A stretch of 64,000 nt of DNA from positions 124,001 through 188,000 of the forward strand of contig CAYQOX010000001.1 in the NCBI GenBank assembly GCA_964419335.1, in the 5' to 3' direction. Each line of letters begins with the position of its first letter. Position 1 is the stretch's first letter. Of the stretch, positions 53,347 through 62,584 are shown one piece after another. The notes under the pieces are model-generated. The model was given only the letters and a program-made list of their open reading frames with translations. It did no database searches and was not told the origin of the DNA. The position numbers and the translations under genes are program-made. This DNA is from CAYQOX01 sp964419335. GTDB lineage: Bacteria > Hinthialibacterota > Hinthialibacteria > Hinthialibacterales > Hinthialibacteraceae.

Positions 53347-54619
53347 TAAAAAGGCATCCCAAGGTGTCGCAATTATAGTTGTGCTCTGGATTGTGGCCAT
53401 CATGGGGATGATTACCATGATGTTTTCTCAGCAATCCCGCTTATCCCTCAAAATCAACCGCAATTCGACCCAAGCCACCAAGGCAGAATTGGCCGCTGAG
53501 GCGGGAATTCATTATATGATGGGTTATCTTATCCAAGATGAAATGGAAAGCGGGTCTGATACACAGCTCGATCCTTGGTTTGATAATGAGAATCTTTTTT
53601 CAAACGCTATCATTGGGGAGCAATTGTACAATGTGTATCATCCCGATCTCCAAAGTCCCAGCGGGATATTATACGGCGCTATGGATGAATGTGGGAAACT
53701 GAATATTAATACCGCCTCTAAGGAAATGCTAATGATGCTTCCCAGGGCGGAGGAAGAAGTCGTAGAAGCCATTCTTGATTGGCGCGACGAAGATGATGAT
53801 CCGCGGCCCTATGGGGCGGAATCTGGCTACTATATGGGATTGGAAGAGCCTTATCTTGCCAAGAATGCTCCATTTGATTCATTGGAAGAGTTGTTGCTTG
53901 TAAAAGAGGTAACTTTGGATTTGCTTTATGGAGAAGACTTTAATACCAACGGGATCTTAGACGCGAATGAAGATGACGGCCCCGACAACTATCCACTTGA
54001 TAACAGTGATGGTGTTCTCGACCGTGGTTGGTATCCTTACATTACGTACTATTCCTATGCGGAGAATGTTGATCAATATGGCGAGTCGAGGATTAATATT
54101 AATTCTGCTGATGAAGACCAATTACAGCAATCTTTAAGCGAATACCTAAATAACAATCAAATTGAGTCTATTGTTTCTGGACGTGAGGAAGAAGAATACG
54201 AATCTATCGGGGATCTCATGACACGTGGTCCTAATTTAAACCGAGAAACCATGAAAGAGATCGCCGATTTGATCACAGTCTCGGATGAAGACAAGTTGAC
54301 TGGGCGTGTCAATGTGAATACCGCCCCCCGGGTCGTTTTGGAGTGTTTGTTTTACCAAACTCCTGATGTGGCTCAAACCATCATTGATTACCGTGATTCA
54401 GATTCCACCTTTAATCACGTTGGTGAACTCTTGGATATTAACGCGATCAGTAATGAGCAGTTTACTCAGGTTGCTAATTTAGTATGTACTAAATCTTCGG
54501 TTTTTTCGATTCGGGCGGTAGGCATGTCCGAGGAAACCAAGGCATATAAAGAGATAATGGCACACTTTGACCGAGGTGAAGATCCACCCCAAATTATTGA
54601 TTGGAAAGTGATCCGATGA
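53336..54619 (+). CDS. gspK: GspK, pseudopilus tip protein
   Basis: 427 residues from a GTG at 53336, chosen because 'VNKKASQGVAIIVVLWIVAIM' gives the normal short GspK leader with processing after SQG; a longer frame to 53195 would add unrelated residues in the gspJ overlap. The ribosome-binding site GGAGGAGG (about 53321-53328) is inside the gspJ glycine tail, and the genes overlap by 11 bases. Helix-hairpin-helix-like modules carry 'GKLNINTASKEMLMMLP', 'SRININSADEDQLQQ' and 'GRVNVNTAPRVVLECL'. The insert 'DFNTNGILDANEDDGPDN' looks like a calcium-binding loop, as in GspK. It caps the pseudopilus. Confidence 0.88.
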   Translation: MAVNKKASQGVAIIVVLWIVAIMGMITMMFSQQSRLSLKINRNSTQATKAELAAEAGIHYMMGYLIQDEMESGSDTQLDPWFDNENLFSNAIIGEQLYNVYHPDLQSPSGILYGAMDECGKLNINTASKEMLMMLPRAEEEVVEAILDWRDEDDDPRPYGAESGYYMGLEEPYLAKNAPFDSLEELLLVKEVTLDLLYGEDFNTNGILDANEDDGPDNYPLDNSDGVLDRGWYPYITYYSYAENVDQYGESRININSADEDQLQQSLSEYLNNNQIESIVSGREEEEYESIGDLMTRGPNLNRETMKEIADLITVSDEDKLTGRVNVNTAPRVVLECLFYQTPDVAQTIIDYRDSDSTFNHVGELLDINAISNEQFTQVANLVCTKSSVFSIRAVGMSEETKAYKEIMAHFDRGEDPPQIIDWKVIR

Positions 54620-56076
54620 AAGAAAAGAAACAACCTAACCATGTCATCCTATTCCATATTGTTTCAGATCGTCTTCTTTGGCTAGAAGCCCGAGAAAGCG
54701 AGCATCTGCCTATCATTCTATCGGCGGGTTCAGAATCATTGATTCCTACTGAGGAAGAATCGCAGGAAAGTCAAGAGGTCGATTTGGGGAAAACTATCAA
54801 AAATGTCATGGATCGTCTTCATTTTGGATGGCTTTCCAAACCCGCTATGATTCTTGTGGCACCCAATTATCGGCTCTCTACCCGGTTTATGGAAACACCG
54901 CCTACGGATATGGAAAATGTACGTGAACTTGTTTCTTTTGAAGTTTCTGAGGGGTTGCAGGTGTCTTTGGATGAAATTGCGTGGGATATGCTCATTTCTT
55001 CTCGTCATGGCGAGGAGGAGGTTAAACATCTGATCTGGGTGGCCACCCGCAAAAATTTTATTGACTCGTTGATTCATGACTGGAATGAAAATGGGGTCAT
55101 TCTCGATCAGGTAACCCCAGATTTTTGGGCGATCTATGAGTTTCTCCTTAATTTGGAAGAAGAGTCTTTACTTGAGCCCACCGTGATTGTATCTCGCGAG
55201 GGTGAGGATCGGGCAACGATTACGGTTGCCAATCGTCGTTCGGTTTATTTGAATCGTTCGGTAACTTTAACACGACCTGGGCAATCGAGTGACGCAGCTC
55301 AAAAAGAACGCATGCTGTCGATCGAATTGGAGCGAACCCTAACCTATGTCTCTGATCGATTTGCGAAGGGCATGATTCATGATCTTATTATCTGTGGTTT
55401 TGAAGACTGGTCTCTCGAGGCGATTCAAGAAACGGCGCGTAAGAATGACATTACGATGAACCACCTTGTGGTGGATGATGTGCTGCGATTTTTTGCGAGT
55501 CAGGAAGGACGTTTTGAATCCCAACATTTATCCTTGCTTTGTCTAGCCTATTGTCAGCTTCATCTTAATATCAAAGGTCTGAATCTATTAGATATTGGCG
55601 AAGAAAAGGTTTCATGGAAAACCGTCTTTCAAGAATTTTCTACGCCATCACGAAACTTTTTGGCTGTGGGGGGAAGCATGCTAGCCTTGGTTTTCTTTTT
55701 ATGGGTTGGAGGCGGTATTTGGTACAGCAATGCTGTTGATGAGCGAATGAACCAAGGTGAGGATCTTTTTCAGCTCGCGCTTCAATTACAAAAAGAGGAA
55801 CAGATTCTTAAACAAATGGTTAGCGAGGATGTTAATTATGGCGATATCCTAATGTTTCTTTCCGAAACGTTACCCAAAGGGGTCATGGTCAAAAGTATAA
55901 ACATGAATAACAGTCAACGAGAAATCGAGATTGGTTTAACCGGAATCAATCATCAACGTACGATTGAAATTATCCCGCAATTGAATGAATGCCAACAACT
56001 CCGGAATGTGGAACTCGATCGTTCGGTGAATGAATCTGGAGGTTTCATTATTTATCTTAAAGCCCGTCTGGTCTAA
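54616..56076 (+). CDS. gspL: GspL-like inner-membrane protein
   Basis: 486 residues from the ATG at 54616, which overlaps the gspK stop (ATGA); the frame's first TTG (54601) is less likely. The N-terminal cytoplasmic part (about 1-330) has the actin-like GspL/PilM character ('MILVAPNYRLSTRFMETPPTDMENVRELVSFEVSEGLQ', 'RTLTYVSDRFAKGMIHDLIICGF' regions). A single membrane helix (about 349-371, 'LAVGGSMLALVFFLWVGGGIWYS') leads to a coiled-coil and PilN-like periplasmic domain with 'LPKGVMVKSINMNNSQREIEIGL'. GspL links the GspE ATPase to the inner-membrane platform. It is followed by gspM. Confidence 0.82.
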   Translation: MKEKKQPNHVILFHIVSDRLLWLEARESEHLPIILSAGSESLIPTEEESQESQEVDLGKTIKNVMDRLHFGWLSKPAMILVAPNYRLSTRFMETPPTDMENVRELVSFEVSEGLQVSLDEIAWDMLISSRHGEEEVKHLIWVATRKNFIDSLIHDWNENGVILDQVTPDFWAIYEFLLNLEEESLLEPTVIVSREGEDRATITVANRRSVYLNRSVTLTRPGQSSDAAQKERMLSIELERTLTYVSDRFAKGMIHDLIICGFEDWSLEAIQETARKNDITMNHLVVDDVLRFFASQEGRFESQHLSLLCLAYCQLHLNIKGLNLLDIGEEKVSWKTVFQEFSTPSRNFLAVGGSMLALVFFLWVGGGIWYSNAVDERMNQGEDLFQLALQLQKEEQILKQMVSEDVNYGDILMFLSETLPKGVMVKSINMNNSQREIEIGLTGINHQRTIEIIPQLNECQQLRNVELDRSVNESGGFIIYLKARLV

Positions 56077-56177
56077 TAAAAAACGATTGGAAAGGTGAAA
56101 TTGCCGATTCCTCTTTTTTGTTGCGAACAAAAGAAGGGGTCTTAAACGATTAACTATATAGAGGAGAATAGAAGAAG

Positions 56178-56747
56178 ATGGCTATGACTAAAAGAGAACG
56201 AAATCTAGTCATGATCACAATTGTTGTGGCTTTGACAATAGGGAGTTATACCCTCATAAAACTTATGTCCTCAGATATGGCTGATTCGGATGTGTCAATG
56301 GCGACACAGGCACGCTTCGAGGATTTGTTTGAAAAAATCAACAATGTTGAAGATCAAAAAACGAGAAACAATCAATTGCGTATTCAACTTGGAAATCCTG
56401 TAGGTTCTTTTATTAAGCAGGATGAAATTCATAAATTTATGGCCGAGATGGAGAAAGTCGCAGGGCAGAGTAATTTTCAAATAAAGAATTATTCTTTCAA
56501 AGAAGATTCTCGTGCTCAGCCTGTTCCAAAACTCGAAGTCCAACTGAATGGGCAATGTAAATTTGAACAGCTTATACCTTATCTCGACAATTTGCGGAAG
56601 GCTGATTACATGTGTCAGGTTACTTCGATGCGCTGTGGCTTAGTGGATCAGAATCAAGACAATTTGGATGTTCAACTCACGATCACAACTTATGTGATTG
56701 ATGCAACCCCACAACGGAGCAGTCCAACTTCGATTGCAAGCACATAG
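56178..56747 (+). CDS. gspM: GspM/PilO-like inner-membrane protein
   Basis: 189 residues: a short cytoplasmic N-terminus, one membrane helix (about 11-30, 'VMITIVVALTIGSYTLIKLM') and a periplasmic part with a coiled coil ('FEDLFEKINNVEDQKTRNNQLRIQL') and a ferredoxin-like fold ('KLEVQLNGQCKFEQLIPYLDNLRKADYMCQVTSMRC' region). The length and order match PilO/GspM, which pairs with GspL. A GAGGAG site lies 12 bases before the ATG. Assignment rests largely on operon position, since the family has little sequence conservation. Confidence 0.75.
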   Translation: MAMTKRERNLVMITIVVALTIGSYTLIKLMSSDMADSDVSMATQARFEDLFEKINNVEDQKTRNNQLRIQLGNPVGSFIKQDEIHKFMAEMEKVAGQSNFQIKNYSFKEDSRAQPVPKLEVQLNGQCKFEQLIPYLDNLRKADYMCQVTSMRCGLVDQNQDNLDVQLTITTYVIDATPQRSSPTSIAST

Positions 56748-56833
56748 GTATGAAACGACACTTTACATTTTACAGTTTCTGTTTTTCTTAAAGCCGTTTG
56801 CCTTCAGGCGAGCAATGAACAAGGAGTGGATTA

Positions 56834-57598
56834 ATGATGAAGCCCATTACTCAACAACAAGCCATCTTTTTTTTTAAACAATTTTGGCAACCTATGGTTC
56901 TAGGGTTCTTAGGGTTGCTTTTATTGATTCAATTTTATTCTTTAGGGAGTTCCTATTCTGAATTTCATATAATAGATACCAAAATCACACAAGCCAAGGA
57001 TATTCATGTTGATGAGGAAGAAGAGTCAGATCCCTCCAACTCTTCTGGATTGAATCGTCCTGGGCGGGGTGGTCCTAATTCAAATCAAAATCAACAGCGC
57101 CGGCCAGCACGTAACATTTTCAAAGAAAAGAAGGTGAGTTTTAAGTTGAGTGCGATTTATTTGGATAAAGCCGTGATCAATGGTAAGGATTATGCGGTTG
57201 GTGATCAAATTGGAAATGCAACCCTGATTGAAATTGGGGTTGATTATGCGAAGATCGATGTAGAAGGTGAAGATAATCCGCAGACGGTTCAACTCTTTCA
57301 AGGGGGAGGTCCACGGCCTTCTGGCGGTCGAGGTGGATCCAGCCGAGCTCCTTCTCGCCGTTCAAGGCCTTCTTCTCCTTCAACCAACGAATCTTCTTCT
57401 CAATCCCCTCAACCCTCTCAGTCGGTTGAATCAAGTCCTCCAGCCAATCGGGGAGGCTCGGGAATGGGAATGCGTCCTTCCCGTGAGATGATGGATCGAT
57501 TTCGTAGTATGTCGCCTGAAGAGCGTCAGCAATTACAGGAAAGAGTTCGCAACATGAGTCCTGAAGAACGACGGGAATTTTTTAGCCGTATGAGATAG
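56834..57598 (+). CDS. gspC: GspC-like protein with disordered Ser/Arg/Pro-rich tail
   Basis: 254 residues. One membrane helix (about 19-40) is followed by an acidic linker and an Asn/Gln/Arg-rich linker, then an HR-like beta domain (about 95-155): 'RNIFKEKKVSFKLSAIYLDKAVINGKDYAVGDQIG' and 'VDYAKIDVEGEDNPQTVQLF' show the strand pattern of GspC HR domains that bind the secretin N0 domain. The C-terminal about 100 residues are Gly, Ser, Pro and Arg-rich and end in two 'MSPEERQQ/MSPEERRE' helical repeats, which are absent from classical GspC. It lies directly before the secretin gene. GspC is my inference from architecture and position. Confidence 0.62.
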   Translation: MMKPITQQQAIFFFKQFWQPMVLGFLGLLLLIQFYSLGSSYSEFHIIDTKITQAKDIHVDEEEESDPSNSSGLNRPGRGGPNSNQNQQRRPARNIFKEKKVSFKLSAIYLDKAVINGKDYAVGDQIGNATLIEIGVDYAKIDVEGEDNPQTVQLFQGGGPRPSGGRGGSSRAPSRRSRPSSPSTNESSSQSPQPSQSVESSPPANRGGSGMGMRPSREMMDRFRSMSPEERQQLQERVRNMSPEERREFFSRMR

Positions 57599-57683
57599 TT
57601 CCTTCAAATTGCTTGATAAAAATCTCTGGTTATGAATCGGAGTTCAATCGATATTCGCAATAAAACTACAAGAGGTAGAAATT

Positions 57684-60563
57684 ATGAACAAGCGTAGTCG
57701 TTTTATCATTTATTATGTACTTATTGGAATAGGTGCCTTGCTTATAGGTCCTTCTACTACGTATGCTCAGGATGAAAATCTTCCTGAGCAGGCGGCGGAT
57801 GAGGAAGTCGATCAATCGACCGGGAATTTGGGCAATGTTTTTGCAAAGACTCTACAAAACATGTTGAAAAACGGAAGTATTTTTGTTCCTAATGGAGAGA
57901 CGGCGACCCCTTCTACGCCCGAAACCGAAGATGAACCAGAGAAATTTAAACTCAATTTTAACAACGCTCCCATTGATCAAATTCTGAAGTTTTTAAGTGA
58001 TTTAAAAAATAAAGTGGTGTTGAAAAGCAATGAGGTTGATGGGCAGTTTACAATCATGAATCCCAATGAAGTCACCGCCAGTGAAGCCATGAATATTATT
58101 GATGCGGCTTTTGGACTTCAAGGGGTTACCTACATTGAAACCGATCAGATGATTCTTGTGCTCACGGTTGAAGGGGCCAAGAAACGCGGTGTTGCTGTAG
58201 ACGTGGGTACAGGGGAAGAAAAAACCGGTTCGCGGGTTACTAGCCGGGTTATTAAATTGCAATATGCTTCTCCCTCGCAGTTGAGAAGTGACCTTTCGGC
58301 CATTATGCCTGAAAACGCCAATGTGATAGCCGATGATCGTACTCGTTCCATGATTATCACCGATACGTCTTCCAATATCTCGCGCCTTGAGAAAATTATC
58401 CGTGAGCTTGATCAACCGGGATACATGGACGAGGTGGCGGTACGTGTCTTCCAATTACGTTATCTCAATGCTTCTGAAATGGCGCGTGATCTTGATGATA
58501 TTCTAGAAAACATTGTGAGTGCGAACATCTCAGGCGATGATGGAGGTCGGCGTCGAGGGAGAGGGAATACGAACGTAGAGGTGATGGGCGATCGGGCTAC
58601 CAATTCGCTCATTATTTCTGCTCCCAGAGAAGCGATCGATGAAGTGGCCGAGTTTATTGAGCGATTGGATGTGAGTTCTTCTGAAAGTATGGTTCATGAA
58701 ACCATCTCTTTAAAAAATGCGGATGCTTCTGAAATCTCTCAGGGATTGAATGAACTATTACGCTCACGGACGAGCAACAATTATCGTCCTACGGCTTTTG
58801 CGGATACACGCACTAATTCTGTTGTTATTTCTGCTTATAAGGAAGATGTTGACTCGATCAAAGAAATCCTTAATGTTCTCGATGCTAAGAAAAGTTATGA
58901 AAAAACCACTAAGGTTTTTCCTTTAGAAAATGCCGATGCGATTATCCTGAGTGAAATGCTGCAACAATTGATAGGAGATGAAGATAGTTCTCGGAATCGT
59001 TTTTATTATTATCGTGGAGGACAAGGTCAAGATGATGAACAGATTAAGATTATAGAAGACCAGCGTTTAAATGCTTTGATTGTTACGGCCAAACCTTCTG
59101 AGTTTGATATGATTGAGGATTTAATCAAAGAATTAGATCAACCTTTGCCCCAGTCCAAAGAAGAACCGCGTGTGTATCCGATCAAATACGCACGTGCGAG
59201 CGATATCTCGAACATGGTCAATGAATTGTTTGCTTCCAATCAAACCGGCGGTGGCGGCTTCTTCTCCGCATTCAATCAGCAGCAAAATTTAACCGGATTG
59301 AGTGGGAAGATAAAAGTCATTTCTGACGCTACCACCAATTCGGTGATCGTTATTGCGGGGACGCCTCGCGCATTTGGTGTTGTTGAGGCCCTTATTGAGC
59401 AGCTGGATCGGAAAGCCCCTGAATTTGCGACTACTCAGATTTTTAAACTTAATAATGCCGATGCCGAATATCTTTCCCAACAACTGAATGAACTCTTCCA
59501 GGATGAAGGGGGGCAAGGCGGGAACCAAGGCTTTTTCTGGTACCTCAATAACCAATCGAGTCAGCGTGAGCAGATCAGTAATCTCATCGGTAATGTACGT
59601 ATTGTCCCTGAAACACGTACGAATTCTTTGTTGGTGACTTCGAATGCTCAGTATTTTGAACCGATTGGCAATCTTCTAGAGGAATTGGATCGTGAAATTT
59701 CTCAAATTCTGATTGAAATACTTATTGTTGAAGTGACGGACATTAAGGACAATGAATTTGGCATCAATTGGCCTGATGATATTTCGATTGAATCGGGGGG
59801 GGAATTTCAATCTCCTTTGTCTGAAATTGCCCCAGATAAAGCTTTGATTTTATCCCAATCAGAATTTACTACGGTTTTGAATCTCTTATCGAAAAGCGAT
59901 AAGACCAGCGTTGTCGCCCGTCCCAATATCTTTACCGGGGATAATCAACGCGCCTATGTAGAAATCGTCACCGAAGTGCCCGTTCTTGGTGAAACCACAT
60001 TGACCAATGTGGGGACGACGAGTGAAATTATCTTCCGCGAACCCGGGTTAAAATTAGTCGTGAATCCTCATATTAACGATGCTACGACTGTGACGATTGA
60101 TGTAGATTTAGAAACGGGGCAAGTGGATGAACGGGTTTCATTGAGAGTTCATGATACGGATATTCCAGGTTTCTCACGCCGTAAAGTGGAAACGAAGCTG
60201 ACCATCGAAGATGAGGAAACCGCTGTTCTCTCCGGGGTTATCGATACGAGTTACTCTGAACGTGAAAACGGGATTCCTGTGTTAATGCATATTCCTATTA
60301 TAGGTCATGCTTTTAAATCGACGGGTAAGTTTGAAACCAAAACCGAACTTTTGACTTTCATCACCCCTTATATTGTGAAAGACGCAGCCGATCGCTTGAA
60401 GATACTGAAAAAACAGAGCAGTCGTATTGAACTTTATGAAGGCTTTCAGGAACAAATGAAAGACATTGAAATAAAAACGGGAACTATTAACTCGAATGCT
60501 GAAGAATTAATCGAAACAGATAATGATCTCAATGTCCAACTTCCGCAAGAACAAAGTAATTGA
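57684..60563 (+). CDS. gspD: GspD, type II secretion secretin with about six N1-type repeats
   Basis: 959 residues with a signal peptide (about 1-28). N0 starts 'KFKLNFNNAPIDQILKFLSDL' (about 92-165). It is followed by about six repeats of the secretin N1 type, each with a 'VxxLxxA.A..(L)' start and a 'D.RTN(S/A)L(I/V)(I/V)' end: around residues 185-250, 255-330, 335-395, 400-490, 495-575 and 575-675. Classical GspD has N1 to N3 only. The secretin domain has 'VARPNIFTGDNQRAYVEIVTEVPVLG', 'EPGLKLVVNPHINDATTVTIDVDLE' and the C-terminal 'GIPVLMHIPIIGHAFKSTGKFETKTELLTFITPYIV'. An RG-rich insert (GGRRRGRGN) interrupts the second repeat. It forms the outer-membrane channel. Confidence 0.93.
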   Translation: MNKRSRFIIYYVLIGIGALLIGPSTTYAQDENLPEQAADEEVDQSTGNLGNVFAKTLQNMLKNGSIFVPNGETATPSTPETEDEPEKFKLNFNNAPIDQILKFLSDLKNKVVLKSNEVDGQFTIMNPNEVTASEAMNIIDAAFGLQGVTYIETDQMILVLTVEGAKKRGVAVDVGTGEEKTGSRVTSRVIKLQYASPSQLRSDLSAIMPENANVIADDRTRSMIITDTSSNISRLEKIIRELDQPGYMDEVAVRVFQLRYLNASEMARDLDDILENIVSANISGDDGGRRRGRGNTNVEVMGDRATNSLIISAPREAIDEVAEFIERLDVSSSESMVHETISLKNADASEISQGLNELLRSRTSNNYRPTAFADTRTNSVVISAYKEDVDSIKEILNVLDAKKSYEKTTKVFPLENADAIILSEMLQQLIGDEDSSRNRFYYYRGGQGQDDEQIKIIEDQRLNALIVTAKPSEFDMIEDLIKELDQPLPQSKEEPRVYPIKYARASDISNMVNELFASNQTGGGGFFSAFNQQQNLTGLSGKIKVISDATTNSVIVIAGTPRAFGVVEALIEQLDRKAPEFATTQIFKLNNADAEYLSQQLNELFQDEGGQGGNQGFFWYLNNQSSQREQISNLIGNVRIVPETRTNSLLVTSNAQYFEPIGNLLEELDREISQILIEILIVEVTDIKDNEFGINWPDDISIESGGEFQSPLSEIAPDKALILSQSEFTTVLNLLSKSDKTSVVARPNIFTGDNQRAYVEIVTEVPVLGETTLTNVGTTSEIIFREPGLKLVVNPHINDATTVTIDVDLETGQVDERVSLRVHDTDIPGFSRRKVETKLTIEDEETAVLSGVIDTSYSERENGIPVLMHIPIIGHAFKSTGKFETKTELLTFITPYIVKDAADRLKILKKQSSRIELYEGFQEQMKDIEIKTGTINSNAEELIETDNDLNVQLPQEQSN

Positions 60564-60603
60564 ACAAATTGGCTTATTACAGATTCTGAAATCGGATACG
60601 ACT

Positions 60604-62559
60604 ATGAATAACAAAATTATTGTTCCTCTCATCTTTGCTATTGGTTTAATCTGTGGTCTTACCCTTAACAGCTTGTGGCAAGATCAACCGTCTTCTAATC
60701 AAGGGATTGCTATTGCGGAGAAAGAGGAGGATACCCCTGACCCGACTCCAACCAATGAGCAAGAGCCACCCATTTCGCCGGATGAAATATCCCAACTGAC
60801 TTATGAACAATTTCTCCCTTCGATGTCCCCTTTTTGGGTGCTTATGGATATAGATCATCTTAAAACCCAGGGGGAGTCTTTTTCCTCCTTTTGGGAAGAT
60901 AAAACATTGAATCAGATTAGCCAGGAGTTCATTCATTCTTTTCTCCCTCAGGGGGCGACTTCTGCTATTCAATTGGTTTTTGAACGAGGTGAGCAAGCTC
61001 GCTTCTTTGTATTGCCGCCTCGAGGCCCAGAGGCAGCCGATTTTGCTTTTGCGGTTGCTTCTAAGATCAAGTCATCGACAGAATTTCCCGTGGATCAACC
61101 TCAATTAATAGATGATTTTGTGGCCTGTTTCCCTGAAGCCGCAACCTCTCAAATCTCTTTTGGGCCTATTGAAGCCAATATTATTGAAGCACCTTTTGGC
61201 GAAATGGCTTTCACCATCCAATCGGATATCTTTTGGTTTACAAATACGAAAGAAGCTTTGCAAGCCTTTTGGACAACACCACCTCCACCCCCGGATCAGG
61301 TAGAGCAGGAAGATCCATTTCCTCCATTACAAGACCGTTATCCCGATACGGGAATCGCTTTGTTTATGAATGCGGCTGGCTCTTCTCCGATGATGGGTCC
61401 CCCGGGGATGTTGCCAACTGCGCTCTCTCAACTTGATGTGGAGCAAGTAGCCGCTCTTTTCCAATGTTTGGATGATCTGGGAAAAACGATCTGGCTTGCG
61501 AAGGCCAGCGATTCTCCTTCATGGATAGAGGAATGGGAACCACTGGATAACTATTTATTTACTTCTGCTGACCCGGTGGGGTTGATGGAAGTGGCTATGC
61601 GTTGGCCGGGTGGTGTTTCATCCGCCACGCAATCGGCTACCAGCGAAATCACACACTCGACCGAAGGGATTATTGAGAATGATGAATCAGAAGAAGATCT
61701 CCCAAGAGAAAATGCTTCTACAAGGTCTAATCGGATGGAGTCTATTCCTTCAGAAGGGGCCGAGAGAGGAACTCCTGAGTTAAACAATCTGCGACGCTCC
61801 CGTGGTTCTCGGGCTCCAGATCGAATGCCCCCTGGCAGGACTTCGTCTAACCGATCGTTTGGTCAGGGAAATGCAGAGGAGAGGATAATTCAAAATCATT
61901 GGCGTTTTCTCTCTGAATGGTTTCCGCCAGGGAAACAAGTGGGTTTTAACTTTTTCGGATTCTATAATCAAACCCCCTCCATGACATTAGCTTTTCCTGA
62001 ACTAGAACGTGAGGATTCCTTTGTTCAGCGGCTTGAAAACTTATCTTTTATCCAAACCTCCGAGCTTGAAATTGCCCGCATTCCGGGTATGCGGTTTCTC
62101 GTCAATGCAGAACGAGCTCAACCTTCTTTCTTGCCTTTCAATGAATTGATTGTTGTTGAGCGCGATGCTGTCACCTATCTCTTCGATGCAGAAGCGGCTG
62201 CGAAAAATTATATGGGAGAGATGAATTCTGATCCGGAAGGATTAGAGAGACGATCACCGGAGGTTCGCGATCAGTTGAGTCAATTGGATTCAGATGCGCA
62301 AATCCAAGCGGTTCTTGCCCATGATTTTTTCTTGTATCATTTACAGAGAGAACAAACGGTTTTGTCCCAGGCGATGGGTAGCAGTGCGGAAGTGGAGGCA
62401 TTCTTCAGGGCCATATCGGAGTACATTCAGCCGATGGCATTAAAAGCGGGTTTTCGTGAGGAAGAGTGGTTCCTGGAAACGTGTACAGAATCAAGTCTGG
62501 CGCAGATTGTAGATACTGTTCTTTTGGGAGTCGCGATCTACCGCTTTATGGGATATTGA
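60604..62559 (+). CDS. Membrane-anchored protein of unknown function behind gspD
   Basis: 651 residues from the ATG at 60604; an in-frame ATG at 60523 lies inside gspD and adds no hydrophobic leader of its own. One N-terminal helix (about 5-22) anchors a Pro- and acid-rich linker and a large periplasmic domain (about 60-290: 'SPFWVLMDIDHLKTQGESFSSFWEDKTL', 'VFERGEQARFFVLPPRGPEAADFAF', 'DIFWFTNTKEALQAFWTTPPPPPD' regions) that faintly resembles DUF3352-type solute proteins. A Ser/Arg-rich low-complexity segment (about 380-425) separates it from a C-terminal domain (about 430-651) with 'FIQTSELEIARIPGMRFLV' and 'AVLAHDFFLYHLQREQTVLSQ'. It is probably part of the secretion operon. No function is claimed. 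Confidence 0.7.
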   Translation: MNNKIIVPLIFAIGLICGLTLNSLWQDQPSSNQGIAIAEKEEDTPDPTPTNEQEPPISPDEISQLTYEQFLPSMSPFWVLMDIDHLKTQGESFSSFWEDKTLNQISQEFIHSFLPQGATSAIQLVFERGEQARFFVLPPRGPEAADFAFAVASKIKSSTEFPVDQPQLIDDFVACFPEAATSQISFGPIEANIIEAPFGEMAFTIQSDIFWFTNTKEALQAFWTTPPPPPDQVEQEDPFPPLQDRYPDTGIALFMNAAGSSPMMGPPGMLPTALSQLDVEQVAALFQCLDDLGKTIWLAKASDSPSWIEEWEPLDNYLFTSADPVGLMEVAMRWPGGVSSATQSATSEITHSTEGIIENDESEEDLPRENASTRSNRMESIPSEGAERGTPELNNLRRSRGSRAPDRMPPGRTSSNRSFGQGNAEERIIQNHWRFLSEWFPPGKQVGFNFFGFYNQTPSMTLAFPELEREDSFVQRLENLSFIQTSELEIARIPGMRFLVNAERAQPSFLPFNELIVVERDAVTYLFDAEAAAKNYMGEMNSDPEGLERRSPEVRDQLSQLDSDAQIQAVLAHDFFLYHLQREQTVLSQAMGSSAEVEAFFRAISEYIQPMALKAGFREEEWFLETCTESSLAQIVDTVLLGVAIYRFMGY

Positions 62560-62584
62560 TTCGTCTCTCAAAACTGGAGTTAAC

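Noticed and set aside
56110..56141. A T/A-rich inverted repeat between gspL and gspM
   Set aside because: It looks like a hairpin but sits inside a continuous secretion operon and has a weak, imperfect stem, so I do not call it a terminator.
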